Assembly (NCBI RefSeq): GCF_018777385.1
Contig: NZ_JAFJYB010000001.1
Location: 558,001-622,000, forward strand
Source of the DNA: Candidatus Symbiopectobacterium endolongispinus
GTDB lineage: Bacteria; Pseudomonadota; Gammaproteobacteria; Enterobacterales; Enterobacteriaceae
DNA: 64,000 nucleotides
Direction: 5' to 3'
Made by a program: the position numbers and the translations under genes. Below the pieces are notes generated by a model, which saw only the letters and a list, made by a program, of their open reading frames with translations, made no database searches and was not told the origin of the DNA. Within the stretch, counting starts at the first letter, position 1, and every line of letters starts with the position of its first letter. This document shows, piece after piece, positions 1 through 12,499 of the stretch.

Positions 1-905
1 GTCCTGGCGATCCTTGGCATAATTGGATTTGGTGCCTGGTTACTGCTAAGCGGGCAGGGGGGAGAGCAGGCTACGGTACGCAACCTGTGGCAACATGGCG
101 GCTTTTTCCCGCACGGCATCAGTAGCCTGGTGATGGCGGTGATCATGTTCTCTTTCGGTGGATTGTAACTGGTCGGGATCACTGCCGCTGAAGCTGCCGA
201 TCCTAAGTGTTCTATCCCGCAAGCGACTAATCAGGTCGTCTACCGCATTCTGATCTTTTATATTGGCTCGCTCGGTATCCTGCTGTCGCTTTATCCATGG
301 CAGAACGTGGTCAGCGGCGGCAGCCCGTTTGTGATGATTTTCCATGCCCTGGACAGCAACGCTATCGCCAATGTGCTGAACCTGGTGGTGTTGACTGCGG
401 CGTTGTCGGTATACAACAGTGGGGTCTATTGCAACAGTCACATGTTATTTGGCCTCGCCACTCAGGGGAATGCGCCACGTTGGTTGTCCCGCGTCAATGG
501 GCGCGGTGTACCGGTCCGGTCCATTGCGCTTTCTGCGCTGGCGACCTCGATTGGCGTGCTGATTAACTATCGTTATGCCCGGCAAGGCCTTTGAGCTCCT
601 GATGGCGTTGGTGGTATCAACGCTGGTGATTAACTGGATCATGATTTGTGTGGCGCATCTGCGTTTTCGCCGCGCGATGGACCAGTGCGGCGTAGTGACC
701 CATTTCAAGGCGATTTTCTATCCATATGGCAACTACCTGTGTTTACTTTTCCTGACTGCCATTCTGGTCATCATGCTAATGACTCCAGGTATCCGGATTT
801 CTGTGTTGTTAATCCCGGTTTGGGTGGGCCTTATCTGGCTGGGTTTTTTACCTGTCTCAGCGTCGTAAAGCGGCTGAAATGCTGGCGCATGGCGTGAAAG
901 AATAA
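1..905 (+). pseudogene. pheP: Aromatic amino acid permease (PheP/AroP type), broken and 5'-truncated by the window
   Basis: Inner-membrane APC-family proton symporter for phenylalanine or aromatic amino acids. The recoverable reading covers the C-terminal half and runs to the native stop at 903-905. Phrases such as SPFVMIFHALDSN and NWIMICVAHLRFRRAM resemble PheP more than AroP. Three lesions are visible. An in-frame TAA at 166-168 replaces the Glu codon of the FGGLELVGITAAEA motif. There is a one-base frameshift near 569-574, and a second at the T-run 844-849. Frames 1, 2 and 3 must be joined to recover the protein. With three lesions it cannot be functional. The choice between PheP and AroP is by memory of the families. 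Confidence 0.85.
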
Positions 906-927
906 CAGGATTAAGCGGGTTTTCTTC

Positions 928-963
928 TCATCGCCGGTGTCATCATGTCAACGCCGGCGATGA
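928..963. terminator. Inverted repeat between two converging genes
   Basis: Arms TCATCGCCGG (928-937) and CCGGCGATGA (954-963) form a perfect 10-bp stem between the end of the pheP remnant and the end of the FMN-binding gene. There is no clear T-run on either side, so termination is only a guess from position. Confidence 0.4.
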
Positions 964-977
964 AGTGCAGTGAGGTA

Positions 978-1412
978 TTATTCGACTTTCGCTACGTCGG
1001 TCTTGCCTGCTTTTGCATTGGCAATTGCCGCATTCGCCAGCACGACAAAATCTTCGCTGGAGTGGGTGGCACCAATTACACCATAAACGTTTTCCGGATT
1101 TTGTTTTTCAACCAATCCTTGAGCCAGTTTGACTGTATACTCCTCTGGGTTCGCACCTGTTGCAGCTTTCATCTTCTTATTGTATTCCACATCAGTGGTT
1201 TTCAGATGACCGTCTTTTTGGCTGTTGTAGTCAAATTTTACGGCGGCAATTTTCCCGTCTTTGTAAGTCACTTCTACAAACGGTTTCCACCCTTTATCAT
1301 CGAAATTAACGGTTTCAGCGCGGTATGTCCCGTCTTTGATGGCACCATCGGCAGCGTGAACACCCACAGCGAAAAGGCTCGCCACAACAATGGGTATGAA
1401 CTTCATTTTCAT
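978..1412 (-). CDS. Secreted FMN-binding domain protein
   Basis: Predicted periplasmic protein of 144 residues. It begins with a signal peptide of about 20 residues ending VHA before AD. The rest is one FMN-binding domain (GxYxAE...GWKPFVEVTYKDGKI...), the type that carries covalently attached flavin in extracytoplasmic electron transfer. The domain is seen; a specific redox partner cannot be named. The start chosen is the ATG at 1412, because GAGGAT lies just upstream and the signal peptide begins there; the open frame extends further upstream without signal-like sequence. A second ATG two codons inside is also possible. It is monocistronic and converges on the broken permease gene. Confidence 0.75.
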   Translation of the reverse strand: MKMKFIPIVVASLFAVGVHAADGAIKDGTYRAETVNFDDKGWKPFVEVTYKDGKIAAVKFDYNSQKDGHLKTTDVEYNKKMKAATGANPEEYTVKLAQGLVEKQNPENVYGVIGATHSSEDFVVLANAAIANAKAGKTDVAKVE

Positions 1413-1708
1413 GGTTTCATCCTCAGTATTCTTATCAGTGTATTTGTGTGTAAATGTATAAAGTAATCTGTCTGTTGGGGCCAATTTCAGGCACCAATAG
1501 TGGTTGAAGAGTACCGCTGACCTTTAGTTAAATAAAGTGTTCTGCTTAACAAAACGAGGTCATGATCATGGTAATTGTAGGGCAATTTGTGACCGGTAAG
1601 ATAAACACGTTATGACAAGTGGGAAAATAGCGGTTATTTGACGCACTAACGGACGTGGTAAGTGACTGGTTCATCCCTGCTAATGGTGGTAGCATGAAGT
1701 TTGTCACT

Positions 1709-1731
1709 AATCCCACGCTTCGTGGGATTTT
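1709..1731 (+). terminator. Hairpin with T-rich tail upstream of the thrS leader
   Basis: AATCCCACG (1709-1717) pairs perfectly with CGTGGGATT (1721-1729) around a 3-base loop, followed by TT and a T-rich tail. It looks like an intrinsic terminator or leader hairpin. The rest of 1413-1756 shows no gene; it should hold the promoters of the FMN-binding gene and thrS, but I could not place them. Confidence 0.45.
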
Positions 1732-1756
1732 GATTTTGTGCCAGGTGTACCAATTT

Positions 1757-1860
1757 AACGACGGTTGGTTAGATGGTTACACAATGTTTTGAAAACTAAA
1801 TGAATTCATTTTCGTATGTGATCTTTCGTGTGGGTCACCACTGCGAATAAGGGAACTAGA
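1757..1860 (+). promoter_or_regulatory. thrS mRNA leader: ThrRS translational operator
   Basis: In E. coli, threonyl-tRNA synthetase binds its own mRNA leader, which mimics tRNA-Thr, and blocks ribosome loading. The segment from ACGGTTGG through GGGTCACCACTGC to the thrS ATG is nearly the same as the E. coli operator as I remember it, including the AATGAATTCATT palindrome and the AAGG ribosome site. Autoregulation here is inferred from that conservation. Confidence 0.7.
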
Positions 1861-3789
1861 ATGCCTGTTATTACGCTTCCTGATGGAAGTCAGCGTCAAT
1901 ATGATCGTGCCGTTTCTCCTTTTGATGTGGCACTGGATATTGGTCCTGGTCTGGCGAAAGCCTGTATCGCGGGCCGTGTTAACGGTGAACTGGTGGACGC
2001 CAGCGATCTGATCGACTCTGATGCACAATTGGCGGTTATTACCGCCAAGGATCAAGAGGGGCTGGAGATCCTGCGCCACTCTTGTGCGCATCTGTTGGGA
2101 CACGCCATTAAGCAACTGTGGCCGGATACCAAAATGGCGATCGGCCCGGTCATCGATAATGGTTTTTACTATGACGTTGATTTAGATCGCACGCTGACGC
2201 AGGAAGATATCGATCTGCTTGAAAAACGCATGCATGAACTGGCCGACAAAGATTACGACGTTATCAAGAAAAAGATCAGTTGGCAGGAAACGCGTGATGT
2301 CTTCGCTGCGCGTGGCGAGACCTATAAGGTCGCCATTCTGGATGAAAACATCAGCCACGACGATCGTCCCGGCTTGTATCATCACGAAGAATACATCGAC
2401 ATGTGTCGTGGTCCGCATGTGCCCAATATGCGTTTCTGCCATCATTTCAAATTGCAGAAAACCTCGGGTGCTTATTGGCGTGGCGATAGCAAAAACAAGA
2501 TGTTACAGCGTATCTACGGTACGGCTTGGGCAGACAAGAAACAGTTGGGTGCCTATTTGCAGCGTCTGAAAGAAGCTGACAAGCGCGATCACCGTAAAAT
2601 TGGCAAACAGCTCGACCTGTATCGTATGCAGGAAGAAGCACCAGGCATGGTGTTCTGGCACAACGATGGCTGGACGGTATTCCGTGAACTGGAAGCTTTT
2701 GTGCGCATGAAGCTCAAAGAGTACCAGTATCAGGAAGTGAAAGGGCCCTTTATGATGGACCGCGTGCTGTGGGAAAAAACCGGGCACTGGGAAAACTACA
2801 AAGAAGCCATGTTCACCACTTCGTCAGAGAACCGGGAATATTGCATCAAGCCGATGAACTGCCCGGGGCATGTGCAGATTTTCAATCAGGGGTTAAAATC
2901 TTACCGCGATTTGCCGCTGCGCATGGCCGAATTCGGCAGTTGCCACCGCAACGAACCGTCAGGCTCGCTGCACGGGTTGATGCGTGTGCGCGGATTTACG
3001 CAGGATGACGCCCATATCTTCTGTACCGAAGAACAGGTTCGTGCAGAAGTGAATAGCTGTATCAAGATGGTGTACGACATGTACAGCACCTTCGGCTTTG
3101 AAAAAATCGTCGTTAAGCTTTCCACCCGCCCTGAAAAGCGCATCGGTAGCGATGAGATGTGGGATCGAGCTGAGCACGATTTGGCGGCTGCGCTGACAGA
3201 GAACGGGATTCCGTTTGATTATCAGCCGGGTGAAGGAGCATTCTATGGTCCGAAAATTGAATTTACTTTGCACGATTGTTTGGATCGCGCCTGGCAATGT
3301 GGTACGGTGCAGCTCGACTTTTCACTGCCGGGCCGTTTAAACGCCTCTTATGTGGGCGAAAGTAACGAGCGCCAGGTGCCGGTGATGATTCACCGTGCCA
3401 TATTGGGCTCCATGGAGCGCTTCATCGGTATTCTTACCGAGGAGTTCGCAGGATTCTTCCCAACCTGGTTGGCGCCGGTGCAAGCTGTGGTGATGAATAT
3501 CACCGATGGACAGTCCGAATATGTCAGTGAATTGACGCGAAAACTGCAAGATGCAGGTATTCGTGTAAAAGCGGACTTGAGAAATGAGAAAATAGGCTTT
3601 AAAATCCGCGAGCACACTTTACGACGTGTTCCCTATATGCTTGTTTGCGGTGATAAAGAGGTGGAAGCGGGCAAAGTGGCCGTTCGCACCCGTCGCGGCA
3701 AAGATTTGGGAAGCATCAACGTTAACGAAGTGATCAAGCAGCTGCAACAAGAAATTCGCAGCCGTAGTCTTCATCAGTTGGAGGAATAA
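1861..3789 (+). CDS. thrS: Threonyl-tRNA synthetase
   Basis: Charges tRNA-Thr with threonine in the cytoplasm. At 642 residues it has the E. coli length. N-terminal TGS domain (about 1-61), editing domain with the HxxxH-type motif ([11 protein letters not shown]), class II catalytic core with motif 2 and the zinc ligands in MNCPGH and [14 protein letters not shown], then a C-terminal anticodon-binding domain. The ATG at 1861 is chosen over the upstream in-frame codon at 1828, because the latter lies inside the operator and the protein then begins [10 protein letters not shown] as in E. coli. It is the first gene of the translation operon; infC begins 3 bases after its stop. It is intact. Confidence 0.98.
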   Translation: MPVITLPDGSQRQYDRAVSPFDVALDIGPGLAKACIAGRVNGELVDASDLIDSDAQLAVITAKDQEGLEILRHSCAHLLGHAIKQLWPDTKMAIGPVIDNGFYYDVDLDRTLTQEDIDLLEKRMHELADKDYDVIKKKISWQETRDVFAARGETYKVAILDENISHDDRPGLYHHEEYIDMCRGPHVPNMRFCHHFKLQKTSGAYWRGDSKNKMLQRIYGTAWADKKQLGAYLQRLKEADKRDHRKIGKQLDLYRMQEEAPGMVFWHNDGWTVFRELEAFVRMKLKEYQYQEVKGPFMMDRVLWEKTGHWENYKEAMFTTSSENREYCIKPMNCPGHVQIFNQGLKSYRDLPLRMAEFGSCHRNEPSGSLHGLMRVRGFTQDDAHIFCTEEQVRAEVNSCIKMVYDMYSTFGFEKIVVKLSTRPEKRIGSDEMWDRAEHDLAAALTENGIPFDYQPGEGAFYGPKIEFTLHDCLDRAWQCGTVQLDFSLPGRLNASYVGESNERQVPVMIHRAILGSMERFIGILTEEFAGFFPTWLAPVQAVVMNITDGQSEYVSELTRKLQDAGIRVKADLRNEKIGFKIREHTLRRVPYMLVCGDKEVEAGKVAVRTRRGKDLGSINVNEVIKQLQQEIRSRSLHQLEE

Positions 3790-4335
<546 letters not shown>

Positions 4336-4351
4336 GGCATTCAAGTAATAG

Positions 4352-4630
<279 letters not shown>

Positions 4631-4654
4631 GTAACCTTTTTGAATCAAGAATAA

Positions 4655-5029
<375 letters not shown>

Positions 5030-5041
5030 GCCAGTGGAAAG

Positions 5042-5063
5042 AGGGAGCGTTGCTCCCTTTTTG
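5042..5063 (+). terminator. Intrinsic terminator after rplT
   Basis: AGGGAGC, loop GTT, GCTCCCT, then TTTT. This is a classical rho-independent signal 13 bases after the rplT stop. Confidence 0.85.
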
Positions 5064-5064
5064 T

Positions 5065-5253
5065 TTAAGGAGCAATCAGTGTGTCCTTTCTGCCACATTG
5101 AGCGATATCCATAACTGTTGTGATTGATTTTTTATCCGGGTCGATTTCCAATAAGACAGTGCTGTTTGTAGTAACATTTTTACCGTAAACGTGTCCGCCG
5201 ATAGGCTGTTGGCGATAAACATCGACACTGGTGACGCGCAAGCGTATTGACAT
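5065..5253 (-). CDS. Possible small hypothetical protein or gene remnant
   Basis: An open frame of 62 codons lies on the strand opposite to rplT and pheM. Its translation (SIRLRVTSVDVYRQQPIGG, and later LLEIDPDKKSITTVMDIAQCG) reads like a genuine beta-rich exported-protein fragment rather than random frame. There is no convincing ribosome site at its ATG, no signal peptide, and its start lies 16 bases from pheM, where the pheMST promoter must be. It could be the tail of a decayed gene. I do not recognise the family. Confidence 0.28.
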   Translation of the reverse strand: MSIRLRVTSVDVYRQQPIGGHVYGKNVTTNSTVLLEIDPDKKSITTVMDIAQCGRKDTLIAP

Positions 5254-5276
5254 TAAGGTAACGCAAGTATGACTAC

Positions 5277-6428
<1,152 letters not shown>

Positions 6429-6443
6429 GGCGGGTACAACATT

Positions 6444-8831
6444 ATGAAATTCAGTGAACATTGGCTGCGCGAGTGGGTTAACCCGGCAATCAGCAGTGAC
6501 GAACTGTCAGAACAAATTACCATGGCCGGCCTGGAAGTGGATGGCGTTGAGGCAGTTGCGGGGGCGTTTCATGGTGTGGTAGTAGGTGGAGTCGTTGAAT
6601 GCGGCCAGCATCCCAATGCCGATAAGCTGCGCGTTACCAAAGTTAACGTAGGTGGTGAACGTCTGCTGGATATCGTGTGTGGCGCACCCAACTGCCGTCA
6701 GGGGCTGCGCGTTGCTGTTGCAACGATTGGTGCTGTGCTGCCGGGCGATTTCAAAATCAAGGCAGCCAAGCTGCACGGCGAACCTTCTGAAGGAATGTTG
6801 TGCTCGTTCTCCGAACTTGGCATTTCTGAAGACCACAGCGGCATTATCGAATTGCCGCACGATGCGCCGATCGGCACTGACATCCGTGCCTATATCGGGC
6901 TGGATGATAACGCCATCGAAATCAGCGTGACGCCTAACCGTGCCGACTGCTTGAGTATCATTGGCGTAGCCCGTGATGTTGCGGTGCTGAACCAACTGTC
7001 GCTGACGGCACCGGATATTACGCCGGTCGCCGCAACGGTTTCCGATACTTTCCCGATCCGCGTAGAGGCGTCTGACGCTTGCCCGCGCTATCTGGGACGC
7101 GTGGTGAAAGGTATTGATGTGAAGGCGGCAACGCCGCTGTGGATGCGCGAGAAGTTGCGTCGTTGCGGTATCCGCTCAATCGATGCCGTTGTGGATGTGA
7201 CCAACTACGTGCTGCTGGAGTTAGGGCAGCCGATGCACGCTTTCGATCTGGATCGCTTGGACGGCGGTATTGTGGTGCGTCTGGCACAAGAAGGTGAAAC
7301 CCTGACGCTGCTTGATGGTAATGAAGCGACGTTGAATACTGACACCCTGGTCATTGCCGATCACAACAAAGCGCTGGCAATGGGCGGTATTTTCGGCGGT
7401 GAACACTCTGGGGTTAACGGTGAAACCCGTAACGTGCTGCTCGAGTGTGCCTATTTCAATCCGCTGGCAATCACCGGGAGTGCCCGCCGTCACGGCTTGC
7501 ATACCGATGCCTCGCACCGTTACGAACGTGGTGTCGATCCTGCGTTGCAATACAAAACGATGGAACGTGCGACCCAACTGCTGCTGAGTATTTGCGGTGG
7601 TAATGCCGGGCCGGTGATTGATGTGACCAATGACGCTCATTTACCAGCCCGTGCAACCATTACGCTGCGCAGAGAAAAACTGGACCGTTTGATTGGGCAT
7701 GTCGTCCCAGACGAACAGGTAAGCGACATCCTGACTCGCCTCGGTTGCAGCGTGGTACGCACTGATGCAGGCTGGACCGCCGTAGCACCGAGCTGGCGTT
7801 TTGACATGGAGATTGAAGAGGATCTGGTGAAAGAGGTTGCCCGTGTTTACGGCTACAACAATATTCCCAATATCCCGACCCATGCACCGCTCACCATGAC
7901 ATCGCACCGTGAAGCGGCGCTTTCGCTCAAGCGCGTGAAAACGCTGCTGGTTGACCGCGGTTATCAGGAAGCGATTACCTATAGCTTTGTCGATCCTAAA
8001 GTGCAATCGCTGATTCATCCTGGTGAAGAAGCGCTGATTCTGCCAAGCCCGATTTCCACCGAAATGTCAGTAATGCGTCTGTCGCTGTGGAGCGGTTTGC
8101 TTGGGGCGGTGGTGTATAACCAAAACCGCCAGCAGAGCCGTCTGCGCCTCTTTGAAAGCGGTTTAAGATTCGTTCCTGATAGTCAGGATAAACTCGGTAT
8201 TCGTCAGGATCTTATGTTAGCTGGCGTGATTACCGGGAATCGCTATGATGAACATTGGGGTCTGGCGCGTCAGACGGTTGACTTCTATGATCTTAAAGGC
8301 GATTTGGAAGCGCTGCTGTCACTGACAGGTAAACTTTCGGAAATTGAGTTCAAAGCCGAATCACATCCGGCGTTGCATCCTGGCCAGAGCGCAGCGATTT
8401 ATCTGGCAGGAAAACCGGTTGGTTTCATTGGCGTAATCCATCCAAAGCTGGAACGTAAGCTGGATCTGAATGGCCGTACTGTAGTGTTCGAATTGAGCTG
8501 GAACAAGGTCGCAGACCGCGTGGTTCCTGATGCGAGCGAAATTTCTCGCTACCCGTCGAACCGTCGTGATATCGCGGTTGTGGTAGCAGAAAACGTTTCG
8601 GCAGGCGAAGTTTTGTCAGAATGTAAGAAAGTTGGCGCAAATCAGTTAGTTGGCGTAAACTTGTTTGACGTGTACCGAGGCAATGGCGTAGAAGAAGGGT
8701 ATAAGAGCCTGGCGATCAGTCTGGTATTGCAAGATACCTCTCGTACACTGGCAGAAGAGGATATTGCCGCTACCGTATCACAATGCGTAGAGGCACTAAA
8801 ACAGCGATTCCAAGCATCCTTGAGGGATTGA
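6444..8831 (+). CDS. pheT: Phenylalanyl-tRNA synthetase beta subunit
   Basis: Second subunit of the tRNA-Phe synthetase; it recognises tRNA and edits mischarged Tyr. It has 795 residues, the E. coli length. An N-terminal tRNA-binding (EMAP-like) domain covers about 40-150. B3/B4 editing domains, the B5 domain ([14 protein letters not shown]) and a catalytic-like fold follow. A C-terminal ferredoxin-like anticodon-binding domain begins near [14 protein letters not shown]. The reading frame is intact. ihfA starts 4 bases after its stop, so IHF-alpha is made from the same transcript, as in E. coli. Confidence 0.98.
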   Translation: MKFSEHWLREWVNPAISSDELSEQITMAGLEVDGVEAVAGAFHGVVVGGVVECGQHPNADKLRVTKVNVGGERLLDIVCGAPNCRQGLRVAVATIGAVLPGDFKIKAAKLHGEPSEGMLCSFSELGISEDHSGIIELPHDAPIGTDIRAYIGLDDNAIEISVTPNRADCLSIIGVARDVAVLNQLSLTAPDITPVAATVSDTFPIRVEASDACPRYLGRVVKGIDVKAATPLWMREKLRRCGIRSIDAVVDVTNYVLLELGQPMHAFDLDRLDGGIVVRLAQEGETLTLLDGNEATLNTDTLVIADHNKALAMGGIFGGEHSGVNGETRNVLLECAYFNPLAITGSARRHGLHTDASHRYERGVDPALQYKTMERATQLLLSICGGNAGPVIDVTNDAHLPARATITLRREKLDRLIGHVVPDEQVSDILTRLGCSVVRTDAGWTAVAPSWRFDMEIEEDLVKEVARVYGYNNIPNIPTHAPLTMTSHREAALSLKRVKTLLVDRGYQEAITYSFVDPKVQSLIHPGEEALILPSPISTEMSVMRLSLWSGLLGAVVYNQNRQQSRLRLFESGLRFVPDSQDKLGIRQDLMLAGVITGNRYDEHWGLARQTVDFYDLKGDLEALLSLTGKLSEIEFKAESHPALHPGQSAAIYLAGKPVGFIGVIHPKLERKLDLNGRTVVFELSWNKVADRVVPDASEISRYPSNRRDIAVVVAENVSAGEVLSECKKVGANQLVGVNLFDVYRGNGVEEGYKSLAISLVLQDTSRTLAEEDIAATVSQCVEALKQRFQASLRD

Positions 8832-8835
8832 ACCT

Positions 8836-9132
8836 ATGGCGCTTACTAAAGCTGAAATGTCAGAATACCTGTTTGAAAAGCTCGTGCTGAGTAAACGGGA
8901 TGCCAAAGAACTCGTCGAACTCTTTTTTGAAGAAGTTCGCCGTGCTCTGGAAGATGGTGAGCAGGTAAAGTTATCGGGGTTTGGTAATTTCGATCTGCAC
9001 GACAAGAACCAACGGCCGGGACGTAACCCTAAAACGGGTGAAGATATTCCGATTACGGCGCGCCGGGTGGTCACCTTCCGTCCAGGTCAAAAGCTCAAAA
9101 GCAGAGTCGAGAACGCCTCTCCCAAAGAGTAG
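8836..9132 (+). CDS. ihfA: Integration host factor alpha subunit
   Basis: DNA-bending histone-like protein, active as a heterodimer with IHF-beta in recombination, replication and promoter architecture. It has 98 residues. The HU/IHF fold and the beta-arm signature [20 protein letters not shown], with the conserved Arg-Asn-Pro that intercalates DNA, are intact. The gene is tightly coupled to pheT and followed by a strong terminator. E. coli IHF-alpha is one residue longer. Confidence 0.97.
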   Translation: MALTKAEMSEYLFEKLVLSKRDAKELVELFFEEVRRALEDGEQVKLSGFGNFDLHDKNQRPGRNPKTGEDIPITARRVVTFRPGQKLKSRVENASPKE

Positions 9133-9150
9133 TTCTTACATGCAATTCAA

Positions 9151-9177
9151 AAAAAGGCCGCGTCAGCGGCCTTTTTT
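9151..9177. terminator. Terminator after ihfA, shared with ygbA on the other strand
   Basis: AAAAAGGCCGC, loop GTCA, GCGGCCTTTTT with T-runs on both strands. The stop codon of the converging ygbA gene (9163-9165) lies in and beside the loop, so the hairpin can serve both genes. Confidence 0.85.
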
Positions 9178-9573
9178 TATGCCTTGTTCGGCGTTAGCAT
9201 TTTGCGATTGATGCACCCGTGTTGTGGGGGCCTGCCGTGGTGTATGTGCCGGTACAGGGCGGTGATCATCAATTAGATGGCGTATCGCCAGGATAGGGTG
9301 TTGCAATAACATGCGCGGTCCCGACCAGCGCATAATAGCGCGAATCTGTTCGCGCTTGGCCGGTTGATAGCAATGGATTGGGCAATGCTTACAGGCCGGC
9401 TTCTCTTCGCCAAACTGACAGCGCTCAAGGCGGTTAGTGGCATAGGCAGAAAGTTGCTGGTAGCGATCGCCGTACTCAACCTCTGCGGGATGATGCTTTT
9501 CATAAAGATCTATCATTAGCAGAACGGTGCGCAGTTCTCGCAGACGATATTTTCCCATCGGTTTTCTTGCCAC
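9163..9573 (-). CDS. ygbA: YgbA family protein (nitrous oxide-stimulated promoter domain)
   Basis: Small Cys-rich cytoplasmic protein of 136 residues. The core matches E. coli YgbA as I remember it: LERCQFGEEKPACKHCPIHCYQPAKREQIRAIMRW and GPRMLLQHPILAIRHLIDDHRPVP. Clustered Cys residues suggest metal or Fe-S binding. The function is unknown, but E. coli ygbA is induced by nitric oxide and repressed by NsrR. The start is the GTG at 9573, which has GAGAGG seven bases upstream; the ATG at 9558 is an alternative. The C-terminal 25 residues are a low-similarity tail longer than in E. coli. An NsrR-type operator lies 30 bases upstream. Confidence 0.8.
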   Translation of the reverse strand: MARKPMGKYRLRELRTVLLMIDLYEKHHPAEVEYGDRYQQLSAYATNRLERCQFGEEKPACKHCPIHCYQPAKREQIRAIMRWSGPRMLLQHPILAIRHLIDDHRPVPAHTPRQAPTTRVHQSQNANAEQGIKKGR

Positions 9574-9602
9574 GGTTGGCCTCTCATCCGGCTATTTCAA
9601 TT

Positions 9603-9621
9603 AATGCATTTAAAATGTATT
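9603..9621. promoter_or_regulatory. Candidate NsrR operator for ygbA
   Basis: AATGCATTTAAAATGTATT is a near-perfect inverted repeat (ATGCATTT-A-AAATGTAT), the shape of the NsrR site. It sits 30 bases upstream of the ygbA start, where the promoter should be. NsrR control of E. coli ygbA is established; its use here is inferred. Confidence 0.6.
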
Positions 9622-9733
9622 TTATTGGGTGAGATACCATGAATGTCAAAAAAAGCGGGAAAAAAGGGAGTAGGGAGGAAAACGGCGAGAGGCAACGCTC
9701 TCGCCTGAAGATTAAAGCATCGCGATGAAGCCG

Positions 9734-11452
9734 TTACGCCTGACCAAACTGGGCCTGATGCAGACGGGCATAGCTGCCGCTGTTATCGAGCAGATCCTGA
9801 TGACTGCCTTGCTCAATAATCCGTCCCTCATCCACCACCACGATACGATCGGCGTTCTGGATAGTCGCCAGGCGGTGTGCGATCACCAGCGTAGTACGCC
9901 CGCTTGATAGTTCGCTTAGCGATTGCTGAATAGCCTGTTCAGTTGCCGTATCTAACGCGGAGGTCGCCCCGTCCAAAATCAGGATCGGTGGGTTTTTAAG
10001 GAAAACCCGCGCTATGGATAAACGCTGTTTCTGCCCCCCGGAGAGTTTCACCCCACGTTCACCGACAACGGTATTCAATCCGTCTGGCAAGGTGGCGATC
10101 AGTTCATCTAGCTTGGCGCGCTGAGCGGCGTGCATAACTTCTTCATCGCTCGCACCCAATTTACCGTAAGCGATGTTTTCCCGGATTGTGCCACCAAACA
10201 AAAAGACATCCTGCTGCACGATACCGATCTGATGGCGTAATGACGCTTGCGTCATGTTTCGGATATCAATCCCATCGATGGTAATAGCACCCGCGTTTAA
10301 GTCGTAAAAACGCGGTAACAGAGAACACAGCGTAGTTTTCCCTGCGCCTGACGGACCAACGAATGCCACGGTTTCTCCTGCGTGAATAGAGAGGGTTATG
10401 TCATGCAGCGTCGGCCTTTCTGGCGTGTAACCAAAACTAACGTGATCAAAACGGATATCTCCTTTCAGGTGCGTGACCGCACGGGCATCGGGGGCATCCT
10501 TGATATCAGGCACTGTATCAATCAATTGGGTGGAGCGCTTAAACCCGGCAATCCCCTTCGGATAGCTCTCCAATACGGAGGTTATCTTGGCAACCGGACG
10601 GAAGAACACTTCAATCAGCAGCAGGAAACCAATAAAGCCACCGTAGGAGAGTTCTCCTTGAATCACATACCATATGCCCGCCAGCATGATAATCAGTTGA
10701 ATCAAGCGTGTACTGAGATAGCTCAGCGTCAGGCTGGCGGTCATGATGCGATAGGCTTGCAGTTTGATGGTGCGATAGTTCTCATTGTCCTGCGCGAACA
10801 GCGCTTTTTCATGAAACTCATTGGCGAATGCCTTAACCACGTGAATACCGCCAATGCTCTCTTCAATGCGCGCATTAAAGTTCCCGACCTGACCGAACAG
10901 ACGTCGCCAGGTGTCGGTCATCTGCGCACCGTAGCGGCTGACCAGGTAGGTCATGAACGGCACAATGACCACGGTAATCATCGCCAAAGGAAGATGTACG
11001 GTAGCCATAAGGATAAAGGCACCAATAAAGGTCATGATGGCAAGGAAAAAATCTTCCGACCCGTGGTGGGCTACTTCGCCAACTTCTTCAAGATCTTTGG
11101 TTACATGGGTGATGATGTGCCCGGTTTTAATATTATCGAAATAGCGGAACGGCAGGTTTTGCAGATGCTCAAAAGCCTGACGGCGCATATCGGTTTCGAT
11201 CCAGACGCCCAGCGCATGTCCCCAGTAGTTGACGATCGCCATCAGCGCGGTATTGAGCAAGTAGACCAGCAGCAGAGCCACTGAGGCGAGTAAAATGAGT
11301 GACCAGTCCTGAGCCGGTAACAGCTTGTCGATGAACGCCTTGATGGCCATCGGGAAACCAAGCTCGAGTAAACTGGCGATGATGGCACAGCCAAAATCAA
11401 GGACAAACAGCCCCTTGTAGGGGGCGTAGTAAGCAAAAAAACGCTTTAACAT
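9734..11452 (-). CDS. ABC exporter half-transporter, Walker B glutamate replaced
   Basis: A six-helix transmembrane domain (about 1-310) is fused to an ATPase domain, the MsbA/multidrug exporter layout, at 572 residues. The ATPase has Walker A (GPSGAGKTT), Q-loop, signature (LSGGQKQRLSIAR), Walker B (ILILD) and H-loop (LVIAHRLAT). The residue after the Walker B Asp is Gly (codon GGG, residue 495) instead of the catalytic Glu of LDEATSALD. In related exporters that change nearly abolishes ATP hydrolysis. The substrate cannot be inferred. The gene is alone, downstream of the ygbA region. It is full length, so it is listed as a CDS, but activity is doubtful. Confidence 0.85.
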   Translation of the reverse strand: MLKRFFAYYAPYKGLFVLDFGCAIIASLLELGFPMAIKAFIDKLLPAQDWSLILLASVALLLVYLLNTALMAIVNYWGHALGVWIETDMRRQAFEHLQNLPFRYFDNIKTGHIITHVTKDLEEVGEVAHHGSEDFFLAIMTFIGAFILMATVHLPLAMITVVIVPFMTYLVSRYGAQMTDTWRRLFGQVGNFNARIEESIGGIHVVKAFANEFHEKALFAQDNENYRTIKLQAYRIMTASLTLSYLSTRLIQLIIMLAGIWYVIQGELSYGGFIGFLLLIEVFFRPVAKITSVLESYPKGIAGFKRSTQLIDTVPDIKDAPDARAVTHLKGDIRFDHVSFGYTPERPTLHDITLSIHAGETVAFVGPSGAGKTTLCSLLPRFYDLNAGAITIDGIDIRNMTQASLRHQIGIVQQDVFLFGGTIRENIAYGKLGASDEEVMHAAQRAKLDELIATLPDGLNTVVGERGVKLSGGQKQRLSIARVFLKNPPILILDGATSALDTATEQAIQQSLSELSSGRTTLVIAHRLATIQNADRIVVVDEGRIIEQGSHQDLLDNSGSYARLHQAQFGQA

Positions 11453-11531
11453 ACAATACGATGAAATGAGTTAAATAAATTTGAAGCGCACTATAACAGG
11501 TATTGTCCGCTGAAGGGAATGCGATAAAACC

Positions 11532-12440
11532 CTACTGTTTTTGTGTCTCTCGCGTGGCCCACCAACAGACCAATGAACCCAGAGTGATCATGGCGACACC
11601 CTGCCAAAAAGCCAAATCAGGCACCGTATGCAGCCAGAGGGCGGCCAGCAGCGTTGAGAACACCGGCGTGAAATAAGATGCAGTCGCGAGCAATGTCATG
11701 TTGCCGCGCTGAATACCGGTATTACAGGCTGAATAGGCGACGGCTGTCGATGCCCCCATAAACAGCAATTCTAGCCCGGTAGTGAGTGAAAACGCCATCG
11801 GCGGCCTGGCTGAGGCCGCGTATTGAACCCACAGCACAACGCTGACGGCGAAGAAGAACAAGGTATTGCCGCTTTTACCCCGCGCGAGGCGCTTGGTGAT
11901 ATTGCAATACAGCGCCCAGGAAATGGCGGCGGCGAAGGCCAGGTCGTAGACCAGCGGGTTGGTCAGAATGTTTTACCACATCACTAATGGCGACCAGTGG
12001 CTTTCGCCATTCATCATCCAGACGATGTCTACCAGTGCGAGCGCGACCCCAATCCATAGCCCAAGGCTACTTTTTTGTTGGTTGATAAAAACTGCGAACA
12101 AGAGCGTGAGACTTGGCCAAAGGTAATTGATTATGCCCATCTCCATCGCTTGCACGCGATTCGCGGCAAAGCCGATGGAGAGCGATAAGAAGATTTCGTA
12201 ACAGACGAAAAGTAATCCACCGCCGAACAAATAGCCTTTGGAAAAACCGCGCAGAGACGGGAATCCGGAGAACAGCACCAGACAGAGCGTACAGGTGCTG
12301 TATATCATCGCCGCCCCGCCGACAGGGCCGAGGGCTTCGGTTAAACTGCGTAACAGGCCGACAGAAGTACTCCAAAGCAGAATCGCTAACAGGCCTGCCA
12401 GCGTGGCGCGTTGTGGGGTCATATCCATGTTTATTGTCAT
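11532..12440 (-). pseudogene. yddG: Aromatic amino acid exporter YddG, nonsense mutation
   Basis: DMT-family inner-membrane exporter of aromatic amino acids with ten predicted helices; 302 codons. Similarity to E. coli YddG runs throughout (LLWSTSVGLLRSLTEALGPV near the start, YFTPVFSTLLAALWL near the end). A TAA at 11973-11975 interrupts the frame after SPLVMW; the following sequence (NILTNPLVYDLAF) continues in the same frame. CAA to TAA would explain it. No other lesion is seen, so the mutation may be recent. The start is probably the ATG at 12440 or the one at 12422. Confidence 0.88.
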
Positions 12441-12499
12441 TGTTCCAAAAGCAAACGGATGCCGTTTCAGACATCCGCGCAGCGTCTACTGCCTGCCTA

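Noticed and set aside
945-1466. 173-codon plus-strand frame opposite the FMN-binding gene
   Set aside because: The minus-strand gene has a signal peptide, a domain match and a ribosome site; this frame has none.
10382-11284. 300-codon frame opposite the ABC exporter
   Set aside because: Antisense shadow of a strongly conserved gene; composition (His, Gln, Arg rich) is that of a complement frame.
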